Positions 52,882 through 61,163 of a stretch of DNA of 64,000 bases are shown here, one piece after another (the first letter of the stretch is position 1; the number at the start of each line of letters is the position of its first letter). Position numbers and translations under genes: made by a program. This DNA is from Acidovorax sp. CF316 (lineage in GTDB: Bacteria > Pseudomonadota > Gammaproteobacteria > Burkholderiales > Burkholderiaceae_C). The stretch is from contig NZ_AKJX01000178.1 of assembly GCF_000276605.1 (NCBI RefSeq), positions 20,604 through 84,603 of the forward strand, in the 5' to 3' direction. Under the pieces are notes generated by a model. That model ran no database searches. It was not told the origin of the DNA and was given only the letters and a program-made list of their open reading frames with translations.

Positions 52882-54192
52882 ATGGCAACCATCATCGGCG
52901 GCATTGCCGCCTCGCACACCCCGACCATCGGCTTCGCGTTCGACCGCGACAAGCGCACCGACCCGGTCTGGGCGCCCATCTTCGAGGCCTTCGCGCCGGT
53001 GCAGGACTGGATCGCCGAGCGGCGGCCCGATGTGCTGCTGCTCATCTACAACGACCACGTCACCTCGTTCTTCTTCGACCACTACAGCGCCTTCTCGCTG
53101 GGCGTGGGAGAAGAGTGGTCCGTGGCCGACGAGGGCGGCGGTGCGCGCGATCTGCCGCCGATTGCCGGGCACCCGGGCCTGGCGGCGCACATCGGCCAGT
53201 CGCTGATGGCCGACGAGTTCGACATGTCCTTCTTCCAGGACAAGGGGCTGGACCATGGCTGCTTCTCGCCGCTGTCGGTGATGTGCCCGCACGAGCCCGC
53301 CTGGCCCGTGCAACTGGTGCCGCTGCAGATGGGGGTGCTGCAATTCCCCATCCCGAGCGCGCGGCGCTGCTACAAGCTCGGTCAGGCCCTGCGCCGCGCC
53401 ATCGAGAGCTACCCCGAGGACCTGCGCGTGGCCATCGTCGCCACCGGCGGCCTCTCGCACCAGGTGCACGGCGAGCGTGCGGGCTTCAACAACCCCGAGT
53501 GGGATGCGCGTTTTCTCGACCTGTTCGAGCGCGATCCTGAGCAATTGGCCGACATGACCCATGCCGAGTACGCCGCGCTGGGCGGCTTCGAGGGGGCCGA
53601 GGTCATCATGTGGCTGGTGATGCGCGGCGCGCTGGCCTCCCAGGTGCGTTGCCTGCACCGCAGCTACTACCTGCCGTCGATGACCGGCATCGCCGCCGCC
53701 ATCTACGAGCCCGCCGACAGCGGCCTGCCCGCGCCGGTGCTGCAGCGCCACCGCGCGCACATGCAGCTGCAGCTGGCCGGGGCCGAGGCGCTGGAAGGCA
53801 CGCACCCGTTCACGCTCGCGCGCAGCGTCAAGGCCTACCGGCTCAACCGCTTTTTGCATGCGCTCGTGCAGCCTGCCGTGCGCGCGGCCTTTCTCGCCGA
53901 CGAGGAGGTCGCCTATGGGCGCGCCGGGCTCACCGAGGTGGAACGCACCCTGGTGCGCCAGCGCGACTGGCGCGGCCTCATCCACTACGGGGTGATCTTC
54001 TTCCTCCTGGAAAAGCTGGGCGCCGTGGTTGGCGTCTCCAACCTGCACATCTACGCCGCCATGCGCGGCGAATCGCTCGAAGCCTTCCAGCAGACGCGCA
54101 ACACCCAGGCCCTGTACTCCGTGGCCGGCAAGGATGCCGGCGCGCTCGCCTGGGATGCGCCGCCCGCCCCGGCAGCCTCCACCGGCACCTGA
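52882..54192 (+). CDS. galA: Gallate dioxygenase (LigB-LigA fusion)
   Basis: Class III extradiol dioxygenase of 436 residues. The LigB domain has His12 in IAASHTP, His59 in IYNDHVT, His193 in GGLSHQVHG and a glutamate at 237-240 in GGFEGAEV. The C-terminal part (VKAYRLNRFLHALVQPAVRA to IHYGVIFFLLEKLGA) is the LigA-like domain, as in GalA and DesB. It should cleave gallate to 4-oxalomesaconate. The downstream enzymes of that route are not adjacent; the only LigJ-like and aldolase genes in the window are in the 29-38 kb operon. Confidence 0.92.
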   Translation: MATIIGGIAASHTPTIGFAFDRDKRTDPVWAPIFEAFAPVQDWIAERRPDVLLLIYNDHVTSFFFDHYSAFSLGVGEEWSVADEGGGARDLPPIAGHPGLAAHIGQSLMADEFDMSFFQDKGLDHGCFSPLSVMCPHEPAWPVQLVPLQMGVLQFPIPSARRCYKLGQALRRAIESYPEDLRVAIVATGGLSHQVHGERAGFNNPEWDARFLDLFERDPEQLADMTHAEYAALGGFEGAEVIMWLVMRGALASQVRCLHRSYYLPSMTGIAAAIYEPADSGLPAPVLQRHRAHMQLQLAGAEALEGTHPFTLARSVKAYRLNRFLHALVQPAVRAAFLADEEVAYGRAGLTEVERTLVRQRDWRGLIHYGVIFFLLEKLGAVVGVSNLHIYAAMRGESLEAFQQTRNTQALYSVAGKDAGALAWDAPPAPAASTGT

Positions 54193-54242
54193 GTACACCG
54201 ATTGTTTTCACCACCACCCTGAAGAAAGAGGAGACCTCCAAG

Positions 54243-55355
54243 ATGAAAACCCATTCCCTGTTCACCCTGGGCCTGCTGGCCGCAGCCTGCGGCGCGGCCT
54301 GCGCCCAAAGTGGCACCGGCAGCAGCGTCACGATCTACGGCCTGCTCGATGCCTCGGTCGAGCACCTTTCCAATGCCTCGGCCAACGGCGGCAGCCTCAC
54401 CCGCATGCCGGGCCTAACCGGCAGCGCACCCTCGCGCCTGGGTTTTCGCGGCGTCGAAGACCTGGGCGGCGGCCTCAAGGCCGGCTTTACGCTGGAGTCG
54501 GGCTTCGGCGTGGACAGCGGCACCTACAACCAGGGCGGCCGGGCCTTCGGACGCCAGGCCTTCGTGGGCCTGTCGGGCGACTGGGGCAGCCTGAACCTGG
54601 GGCGCCAGTACTCCATGCTGTTCTGGTCGCAGCTCGACGCCGATATCCTCGGCCCCAGCGCCTTCGGCTCCGGCTCGCTCGACAGCTATTTGCCCAATGC
54701 CCGCGTGGACAACGCCATCGCCTACCGCGGCACGTTCAGCGGCTTCACCGCCGGCGCCACCTACAGCCTGGGACGCGATGCCGTCAACGCCGGTCCCAGC
54801 CCTTCAGGCACCAACTGCGCGGGAGAGTCCGCTACCGACAAGTCGGCCTGCCGCCAGTGGTCGCTGCTGGCCAAGTACGACACCGCAGCCTGGGGTGTGG
54901 CCCTGGCGGTGGATGAGATCCGTGGCGGCGCCGGCGCGTTTGCAGGGCTGACCAGCAGCACCCTCAAGGACCGCCGCTCCACCGTGGCCGGCTGGGCGAA
55001 GTTCGATGCCTTGAAGCTCGGCGCCGGCCTGATCGCGCGCGACAACGACGCCGCCCCCGCCACACGGCGCAGCAACCTCTGGTACCTGGGCGCGGCCTAC
55101 AGCGCCACGCCGGTGCTGGTGCTCGACGGCCAGGTGTTCAAGCTCGACTACAAGAACAGCGCCAACCAGGCCACGCTGCTGGCCCTGCGCGCCACCTACC
55201 ATTTGTCCAAGCGCACGGCGGTGTACGCCACGGCCGGGCACATCGCCAACGACGGTGCGCTGGCCATCTCCGTCAGCAATGCCGCCGCGGGTGGCGCGCC
55301 TGCCGCAGGCGGCTCGCAAAGCGGCGTGGCCGTGGGCGTGCGCCACGCGTTCTAA
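54243..55355 (+). CDS. Gram-negative porin of the gallate-ester operon
   Basis: Porin of 370 residues with signal MKTHSLFTLGLLAAACGAAC and mature start SSVTIYGLLDASV. LGFRGVEDLGGGLKAGFTLE and a C-terminal GVRHAF are typical. GAGGAGA precedes the ATG at 54243. As the last gene of the TRAP-tannase-dioxygenase operon it probably admits phenolic acids or galloyl esters through the outer membrane. A strong terminator follows. Confidence 0.93.
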   Translation: MKTHSLFTLGLLAAACGAACAQSGTGSSVTIYGLLDASVEHLSNASANGGSLTRMPGLTGSAPSRLGFRGVEDLGGGLKAGFTLESGFGVDSGTYNQGGRAFGRQAFVGLSGDWGSLNLGRQYSMLFWSQLDADILGPSAFGSGSLDSYLPNARVDNAIAYRGTFSGFTAGATYSLGRDAVNAGPSPSGTNCAGESATDKSACRQWSLLAKYDTAAWGVALAVDEIRGGAGAFAGLTSSTLKDRRSTVAGWAKFDALKLGAGLIARDNDAAPATRRSNLWYLGAAYSATPVLVLDGQVFKLDYKNSANQATLLALRATYHLSKRTAVYATAGHIANDGALAISVSNAAAGGAPAAGGSQSGVAVGVRHAF

Positions 55356-55380
55356 TAAAAAAGGGATGACTCCAAGGTTG

Positions 55381-55409
55381 GCGCCGGGCATGGGCCCGGC
55401 GCTTTTTTT
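55381..55409 (+). terminator. Rho-independent terminator after the gallate-ester operon
   Basis: Perfect nine-base stem GCGCCGGGC/GCCCGGCGC with a four-base loop, followed by seven T residues. It is preceded by TCCAAGGTTG, which also precedes the terminator at 63261. An A/T-rich stretch on the other side may let it work for the opposite gene too. Confidence 0.92.
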
Positions 55410-55424
55410 GTTCCAACGTCCAGT

Positions 55425-56279
55425 TCAGAAAGTCGCCGCCTCGCCAGGTTTCAAAGGAAGCACCCGGGTACGGCTTTCGCCTATGGCCTTGATGAAGTCC
55501 TCCGGCCGCCCCTTGCCCAGCGGATTCGCGCCGTAGTGCATGGGTATCACGAATCGTGGGCGCAGCCACTCCCGCGTGGCGTACGCTGCGTCCTCTGGTC
55601 CCATCGTGAAATGACCTCCAATGGGCATCAGCACCAGGTCGGGCTTGTAGTACTCGGCTATGAACTTCATGTCGCTGAACAGGCCGGTATCTCCCATGTG
55701 ATAAATCCGAAAGCCATTCTCCAATTCGATAATGAATCCCACCGGCTCACCCGCCGCATGTGGCTCGTCTTTCTCCGTCACTGGATTTTTCCAGACGAGG
55801 ATGCTGGAGTGCTCTGCATGGACCGCCGTCACCTTGATGCCCTCGACAGGAGTGACGGTACCGCTCTTGTTGAACCTGGGTGCAAGAGCCGGGGGAAGGA
55901 TTCCCAGCAGGCCCACGGTCTGGTTCATATCGCCCGGTGCATACATCGGCACGTTGTTCAATTTCGCCAATGCAGGCGCATCGGCAAAATGATCGGCATG
56001 GGCATGCGTGACCAGCAACACGTCGATCTTTCCAAGCGCTGCGAGATCCTTGTATTTCGCGGGCGTCAATGGATTCTGGATCAACCACGGGTCGGTGACG
56101 ATCACCTTGCCAGAGGGGGTCTTGATTCGAAATGCCGACTGCCCCAGCCACAGCACCTCGACATTCCCCGCTTTGTGAAGATCTGCGCTGCCAGATGAGC
56201 CAACACTGGTAGCACATCCGTAAGGCAGTACCAGGGCGATCACGACGGCTTTCAACAACAACCGAATTCCTTGGCGCAT
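55425..56279 (-). CDS. Metallo-beta-lactamase-fold hydrolase, lipoprotein (UlaG/UPF0173-like)
   Basis: Protein of 284 residues with a hydrophobic N-terminus and lipobox PYGC, so probably envelope-attached. The metal motif is THAHADHF, with further sites HAEHSS, MGDTGLF and IPMHYG. The overall layout fits the UPF0173/UlaG-like branch, which is usually cytosolic, so export is unusual. A periplasmic lactone or ester hydrolase is possible. Neighbours give no firm hint. Confidence 0.82.
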   Translation of the reverse strand: MRQGIRLLLKAVVIALVLPYGCATSVGSSGSADLHKAGNVEVLWLGQSAFRIKTPSGKVIVTDPWLIQNPLTPAKYKDLAALGKIDVLLVTHAHADHFADAPALAKLNNVPMYAPGDMNQTVGLLGILPPALAPRFNKSGTVTPVEGIKVTAVHAEHSSILVWKNPVTEKDEPHAAGEPVGFIIELENGFRIYHMGDTGLFSDMKFIAEYYKPDLVLMPIGGHFTMGPEDAAYATREWLRPRFVIPMHYGANPLGKGRPEDFIKAIGESRTRVLPLKPGEAATF

Positions 56280-56423
56280 GGGTCCACTCCAAACTCTGGC
56301 AACTTCAGCAGGAAAAGGCCTGCTCCAACAGAAAAGGCGCTACTCGGAAGGCTCGGTAGCGCCGGCCTCTGCCGCCACGTTGCATGCCCTCAGAGCGCAT
56401 CGACAACGGCGCAGGGGCGTCGC

Positions 56424-57401
56424 CTAATCCGGCTTGATTCCAGTCTCACGGATGAGCTTCTCGTAGCGTTGGCGTTCCGAGCGAACCAGGTTGGCAAACT
56501 GCGTGCCGGGACCCGGCGTGACCTCACCACCCACGCCCGACATGCGGGACTTGACCTCAGGCGTGCCCAACGCCTTCTGGATTTCGGCATGCAATTTGTC
56601 GGTGATCGACTTGGGGGTTCCTGCAGGCGCCACAAGGCCGTACCAGACCGATGCCTCAAAGCCGGGGTAGCCGGACTCGGCGATCGTTGGGGTGTCGGGG
56701 AAAATACTGGTGCGTGCGGAACTCAGCGCTGCAATGACCTTGAGCTTGCCGTTCTTCACATGTGGCAATGCTTCCAGTGCATTCACCGCGACGAGCGGAA
56801 TCTGACCACCGATGGCGTCAGTGATTGCAGGCCCACCGCCTCGGTAGGGGATATGCTGGAGGGAGATACCGGCCGCTTTGGCGAACAACTCCACCGCCAT
56901 GTGGGGAGTGGCTCCGTTGCCTGGACTCGCAAATGCAATCGAGCTTGGCTTGGCCTTGGCCGCCGCGATCAGCTGGCTGACGTTGTTGAACGGCGTAGTG
57001 GGGTTGGCTGCAATCACTACCGGAACTCTGCCCACTTGCGAAATCAGCACCAGATCTTTCTCCGCATCGAATGGTGCGGGCTGGTACAAGGCCATGTTGG
57101 CAGCCAGGGCGTTGGCCGCGAGCATCAGCGTATAGCCATCGGGTGCTGCGGTGATGACGGATTTGACCGCGATGTTGGTGCCGGCACCCGGCTTGTTTTC
57201 AACCACCACCGGTTGGCCCATGCTAGTGGAGAGCGACTGCCCGATGGTGCGGGCAATGATGTCCACCGCCCCACCAGCGGGGTAGCCGACAACAAGCTTG
57301 ATGGGTTTCTCGGGGTAGCTTTGTGCAATGGCACCGCACGCCATGCTCAACGCTGCGATCGCGACGAATGTGCGGCGCGAAAAGGGAAGTTTGTGGGTCA
57401 A
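56424..57401 (-). CDS. Bug/TctC-family periplasmic receptor
   Basis: Receptor of 325 residues. The signal MTHKLPFSRRTFVAIAALSM ends ACGAIAQSY and contains a twin-arginine-like SRRTFVA. Marks are KPIKLVVGYPAGGAVDIIAR, DGYTLMLAAN and QHIPYRGGG. It stands alone, 144 bases after the lipoprotein hydrolase gene on the same strand, without TctA/TctB. Its upstream region is shared with the rightward IclR gene. Confidence 0.9.
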   Translation of the reverse strand: MTHKLPFSRRTFVAIAALSMACGAIAQSYPEKPIKLVVGYPAGGAVDIIARTIGQSLSTSMGQPVVVENKPGAGTNIAVKSVITAAPDGYTLMLAANALAANMALYQPAPFDAEKDLVLISQVGRVPVVIAANPTTPFNNVSQLIAAAKAKPSSIAFASPGNGATPHMAVELFAKAAGISLQHIPYRGGGPAITDAIGGQIPLVAVNALEALPHVKNGKLKVIAALSSARTSIFPDTPTIAESGYPGFEASVWYGLVAPAGTPKSITDKLHAEIQKALGTPEVKSRMSGVGGEVTPGPGTQFANLVRSERQRYEKLIRETGIKPD

Positions 57402-57889
57402 CGATGTCTCCTTGGATGGCTATGCGATGCCTGTGAGGCTGTACGGCCAGTGGGTGATGTGAAGTGAGCGAGGGCTCTGCTCCCGCGCGCGCAAGCGATC
57501 GGAAATTCACGGTTGACTCGACTCGCAGATGGGCGCTCAATGGCAGTGTCGAGAAGCCGTGTCGAGAATTCTCGGCCCTCCGTCAGCAGCAAGAGCAGGA
57601 CCATTCATGTCGCGCGCGTTGTCCATTGTCTGTCTACCCATGCTCCAACGCTAGGCACGCCAACAGCTAGCTGATAGAGCGAGTTGAACTATCGATCGCG
57701 TTCGCCAGGCGCCCTGCAAATCGCTTCGCGCGGCGCAGATCCACCCGCAAGCTCGTGGCACTTTTGCCCACTTGTTGAACGTCTATGCACCGCTCCCCGA
57801 TCTACGTGTTTTTCCGAACTCGGTAGTGTTCTATGCCAGCCCACAATGCGAGCCCGGTTGGTACTTGCGCGCAACCTATCAAGACCCCC
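57402..57889. other. Divergent intergenic region between a Bug receptor and IclR gene
   Basis: A 488-base stretch with no convincing gene. It should hold promoters for both neighbours. A direct-repeat/palindrome cluster is listed at 57546-57574. A partial look-alike of the four-copy promoter box (AAAAGTGCCA) lies at 57756-57765 but lacks the rest of the element. Confidence 0.6.
57546..57574. promoter_or_regulatory. Direct repeat plus palindrome, candidate IclR operator
   Basis: GTGTCGAGAA occurs twice, 13 bases apart (57546 and 57559), and the second copy runs into the perfect palindrome CGAGAATTCTCG (57563-57574). It is about 145 bases before the Bug receptor start and 315 before the IclR gene. 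Either could be controlled from it. Confidence 0.4.
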
Positions 57890-58654
57890 ATGAACTCCGC
57901 CCCTACGCCATTGCTCTCAAATACCGCAGACGCTCACGTAACGGCCGTTCTCAGGGCGCTTTCGCTGCTGGACGCTTTCGACGTTCTCGATGCCCAGTTG
58001 CCTCTGGCAGAACTGGCCAAGCGCACCGGCCTGGCCAAGCCCACTGCCTTGCGGCTTGCCCGCACCCTGGCAGCTGCTAACTACCTGGTTCAGCTGGAGG
58101 GGGGCTCTTGGCGGCTTGGCCCTGCAGCGGCCCGGCTGGGAGCTCAGTATCAACGCAGCTTTGACCTGCTCAATGTCATCGAGCCTGCGCTTCAGGAGCT
58201 TGCGCAGACGACGGGGCACAGCGCATCATTCTTCACGATAGAGCAGGGCCGGCGCGTTCGCCTGCTACGTGTCCGAGGCAAGGACGGCTTTGTCAGTACC
58301 TCGCGCGTCGGAGAGTCACTGCCGCTGGAACGCGGATCAGCAGGGCAGGTAATTCTTGCTTACCAAGGAAAGAAAGGCGCGATCAACGATGCCATCCGGG
58401 CCCGGGGATACCACCTCACCGTTGGTGAAGCGGATGCCACTGCGGCCAGCCTCGCAGCACCAATCTTCGCTGCACGCAACGGGGTTTTGGGAGCACTGAG
58501 CATTACCGTCAGAGCCGAGGCAGCCGCTGCCGTAGAGCTGGAACGCCACGCCCCCATCGTGGTGGCGAGCGCCGCCCGGTTGTCCCAAACGCTGGCCGCT
58601 TCACGCTATTTCCCGGGTGACAAAGGCTCCCTCAGAGGCTTCTGGCATCCATGA
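57890..58654 (+). CDS. IclR-family transcriptional regulator
   Basis: Regulator of about 254 residues. A winged HTH (LPLAELAKRTGLAKPTALRL) precedes an IclR effector domain with TTGHSASFFTIEQGRRVRLL, VGESLPLERGSAGQVILAY and LGALSITVRAE. ATGs at 57890 and 57833 are both in frame and neither has a strong ribosome-binding site. The gene converges on the porin at 58757. It may control the nearby Bug receptor and porin genes. Confidence 0.88.
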   Translation: MNSAPTPLLSNTADAHVTAVLRALSLLDAFDVLDAQLPLAELAKRTGLAKPTALRLARTLAAANYLVQLEGGSWRLGPAAARLGAQYQRSFDLLNVIEPALQELAQTTGHSASFFTIEQGRRVRLLRVRGKDGFVSTSRVGESLPLERGSAGQVILAYQGKKGAINDAIRARGYHLTVGEADATAASLAAPIFAARNGVLGALSITVRAEAAAAVELERHAPIVVASAARLSQTLAASRYFPGDKGSLRGFWHP

Positions 58655-58756
58655 AGAACCCGAAGGTCGGGCTGCTGCCCGCCCTTCACTTTCATCGGCT
58701 GGCAACTAAGATGCATCCGACTTCGGCGCCCTCAGCCAGGCTCACCAGACTCTCGC

Positions 58757-59818
58757 TTAGAAGGTATGCAGGATGCCTGCAGAGATGCCGGTGCCGTGGT
58801 CCTTGTTCACGGCGCCCTGATACCCCCCGCGCCAGTTGGTGCGATCGGCCTCTGCGTACAGCTTCGTGCGACGGGACAGCTTGTACTCCGTGAACAAGAT
58901 CACCCGTCCATAGCCATCCCGGTTGGCGTTGCCGCTGCGTTCCCTGTCGAGACGGTAGTACGCCGCTGTGACGTCGATCAGTGGAGTAACGGACCATGTC
59001 GCGCCCGTGGAAAACACCTCTTGCACGGTTTGCGCGGTCAGGGACGTCTCGCCTTTGCTGCGACCCCAGTTGGCTGCTAACTTTACAGTGCCCCACTGAT
59101 ACGCCACGCCCAGAGTTGACCCATCCAACTCCAGGTCGCTGGCCGCCTTGAACTTCTGGTATGCGCCCGAAACCACCCATCCGGATTGCGAATACACACC
59201 GCCCAGTCCCATGGATGTCTGGGCGGAGGAGTTTCCGCTCACCTCACCCAGCGAGTACATCGCACGGCCAGTCAAGGAACCCGCCGTGATGCTGTACTTG
59301 ACCGAATTGTCCAAGCGGTAGGCACCGGTATTGGCACCGGTGGTTCCATACTCGATTCCCAGGCCGTGCGAACTCAGCGCAGTGCTCACGATATTGGGGT
59401 TGAAGCTGGCAAATCGCATGCCGACGGCATCCACCGGAGAGATCGCGTCAGCCAAAAGATTGGTTTGGCGGCCGAATGCGAAGGTTCCCCAACCTCCGCC
59501 GATTCCGACCCAGCTCGCGCGATCAAAGAACTTTGCAGAGTTGGCGGTCGCACCCGTGTCAAGGTTGAGACCTGTTTCGAAGTTGAAGGTTGCCCTCATC
59601 CCACCCCCCAGGTCCTCGACTCCACGAAAGCCCAAACGGCTTGTGTTGTCGATACCGCTGAGCAGGGCCGTGGCCGAGCCGGATGCAGGTGCATTCGCGG
59701 CCGATAGACCGGAGGTGTGGCGGACACCGGCATCGGTGATGCCGTAAATGGTCACGCCGCTCTGAGCCTGGGCGATCACTGGCAGCGCGAAGGCCGAAGC
59801 CATCAAAATCTTCTTCAT
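58757..59818 (-). CDS. Gram-negative porin
   Basis: Porin of 353 residues with signal MKKILMASAFALPVIAQAQ and mature start SGVTIYGITDAGV. SRLGFRGVEDLGGGMRATF and a phenylalanine-ending C-terminus (AGILHTF) fit the family. AAGGAAAC precedes the ATG at 59818. It follows a Bug receptor gene by 49 bases on the same strand, forming a receptor-porin pair. Confidence 0.92.
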   Translation of the reverse strand: MKKILMASAFALPVIAQAQSGVTIYGITDAGVRHTSGLSAANAPASGSATALLSGIDNTSRLGFRGVEDLGGGMRATFNFETGLNLDTGATANSAKFFDRASWVGIGGGWGTFAFGRQTNLLADAISPVDAVGMRFASFNPNIVSTALSSHGLGIEYGTTGANTGAYRLDNSVKYSITAGSLTGRAMYSLGEVSGNSSAQTSMGLGGVYSQSGWVVSGAYQKFKAASDLELDGSTLGVAYQWGTVKLAANWGRSKGETSLTAQTVQEVFSTGATWSVTPLIDVTAAYYRLDRERSGNANRDGYGRVILFTEYKLSRRTKLYAEADRTNWRGGYQGAVNKDHGTGISAGILHTF

Positions 59819-59867
59819 GTCTCTGTTTCCTTGTAATTTGTTGCACGTCTGCGCGGGCACAGGGGCC

Positions 59868-60860
59868 TCAGTCCACTGTCACTTTTGCGTTGCCCACAAC
59901 GACTCCCCAGCGTTTCACTTCGTTGTCGATCAACGCACCGAATGCAGTGGGTGAAATCGGCGAAGGCTCAGCGCCTTCCGTCGAAAATCGCTTCACGACA
60001 TCAGGGCTCGCGAGCGCCTTGTTCACCTGCTCGTTGAGCAGCTTCACCACCGCTGCGGGCGTGCCGGCAGGAGCAACGAGGCCGTACCACTGATCGGCTT
60101 CAAACCCAGCAGCGCCCTTGACCTTGGTCTCCGCCACCGTTGGAACATCTGCAAGCAATGACACTCGCTTGGCGCTCGATACAGCGAGCGCCCGCATCTT
60201 TCCGGACTTGATATGGGGCAACAGTGCTGGGCTGCCCGTGAACAAGACCTGAATCTGACCTGCGAGCAGATCGTTGACCGAAGGCGCCGTACCTCTGTAC
60301 GGAACATGCTGCATGGGAGTCCCGGTCTGCAGTTTCAGATACTCCATCGTGATATGGGCCGCGCTCCCATTCCCACCTGAGCCATAGGAGATTTCGTTCG
60401 GCTTCGCCTTGGCCAGGGCGACAAGTTCGGCGACCGACTGCGCAGCAACCGAAGGATGCACCACCAACACATTCGGAACCCGGGCAACAAGTGCCACTGG
60501 TGCGAAATCGCGCGATGGATTGAGTGCGAGTTTGGGATAGAGGTGGGGGTTTACGGCCAGGGTTCCGGTGTGGCCCATGAACAGCGTGTACCCATCTGCC
60601 GCGGCCCTCATGACCCGCTCCGTCGCCAGGCTTCCGCCTGCACCTGCAAGGTTCTCCACGACGACGGGCTGACCTAGCGATTTGGAAAGCTCCTGCCCCA
60701 CCGCGCGAGCGAGGATGTCTGCCGAACCACCTGGGGTAAAAGGCACCACAAGCTTGACCGGGCGCTGAGGGAACCCTTGCGCATGTGCGCCCATCCCGAT
60801 TAGTGAAAGCGAAGCGATTGCGGCTAGCAGGCAATGGCGACGCGAAGCAAGAGCATTCAC
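59868..60860 (-). CDS. Bug/TctC-family periplasmic receptor
   Basis: Receptor of 330 residues with signal ending SLIGMGAHAQG. Marks are RPVKLVVPFTPGGSADILAR, DGYTLFMGHTG and MQHVPYRGTA. It is first in a leftward receptor-porin pair and divergent from a rightward porin-receptor pair across 303 bases. Confidence 0.92.
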   Translation of the reverse strand: MNALASRRHCLLAAIASLSLIGMGAHAQGFPQRPVKLVVPFTPGGSADILARAVGQELSKSLGQPVVVENLAGAGGSLATERVMRAAADGYTLFMGHTGTLAVNPHLYPKLALNPSRDFAPVALVARVPNVLVVHPSVAAQSVAELVALAKAKPNEISYGSGGNGSAAHITMEYLKLQTGTPMQHVPYRGTAPSVNDLLAGQIQVLFTGSPALLPHIKSGKMRALAVSSAKRVSLLADVPTVAETKVKGAAGFEADQWYGLVAPAGTPAAVVKLLNEQVNKALASPDVVKRFSTEGAEPSPISPTAFGALIDNEVKRWGVVVGNAKVTVD

Positions 60861-61163
60861 GGCATCTCTCCAGTTATCTGTTCATTGTTGGATCGCATTG
60901 GCGGCCGGCTCGGCAGCCATGAAGGGCGAAAGCTTAGGTGGCGCAGCCCAGGCGTTCAACGGCGTTACGCACCGTGGAACGATCGCGGGTAATCCCTGTT
61001 CAAGGCCATGTTTCCACGTTCGGACGAGACACCATTGCTCATACCAAACAGGCATACCTCCCTGTGGCTTTGGAGTCTTTCCGAACGGACCACCTTCTGC
61101 AACAGTTTGCCCCGCGCCATCAATCAACGCGCGCTTTTCAAAGCAAGAATCCAGGAGACATCC
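60861..61163. other. Divergent promoter region of two porin/receptor pairs
   Basis: A 303-base gap with no convincing gene, between the leftward receptor and the rightward porin. It holds an inverted repeat with arms CGTTCGGA (61017-61024) and TCCGAACG (61080-61087), 63 bases centre to centre, near six helical turns, which could allow a looped regulator. Ribosome-binding sequence AGGAGA lies just before 61164. Confidence 0.5.

Noticed and set aside
57733..57765. Possible fifth copy of the shared promoter element
   Set aside because: It has AAAAGTGCCA on the minus strand, but the following bases need a gap to align, the T-rich block is missing and the expected -10 position reads GCGCCT. The nearest minus-strand gene starts more than 300 bases away.
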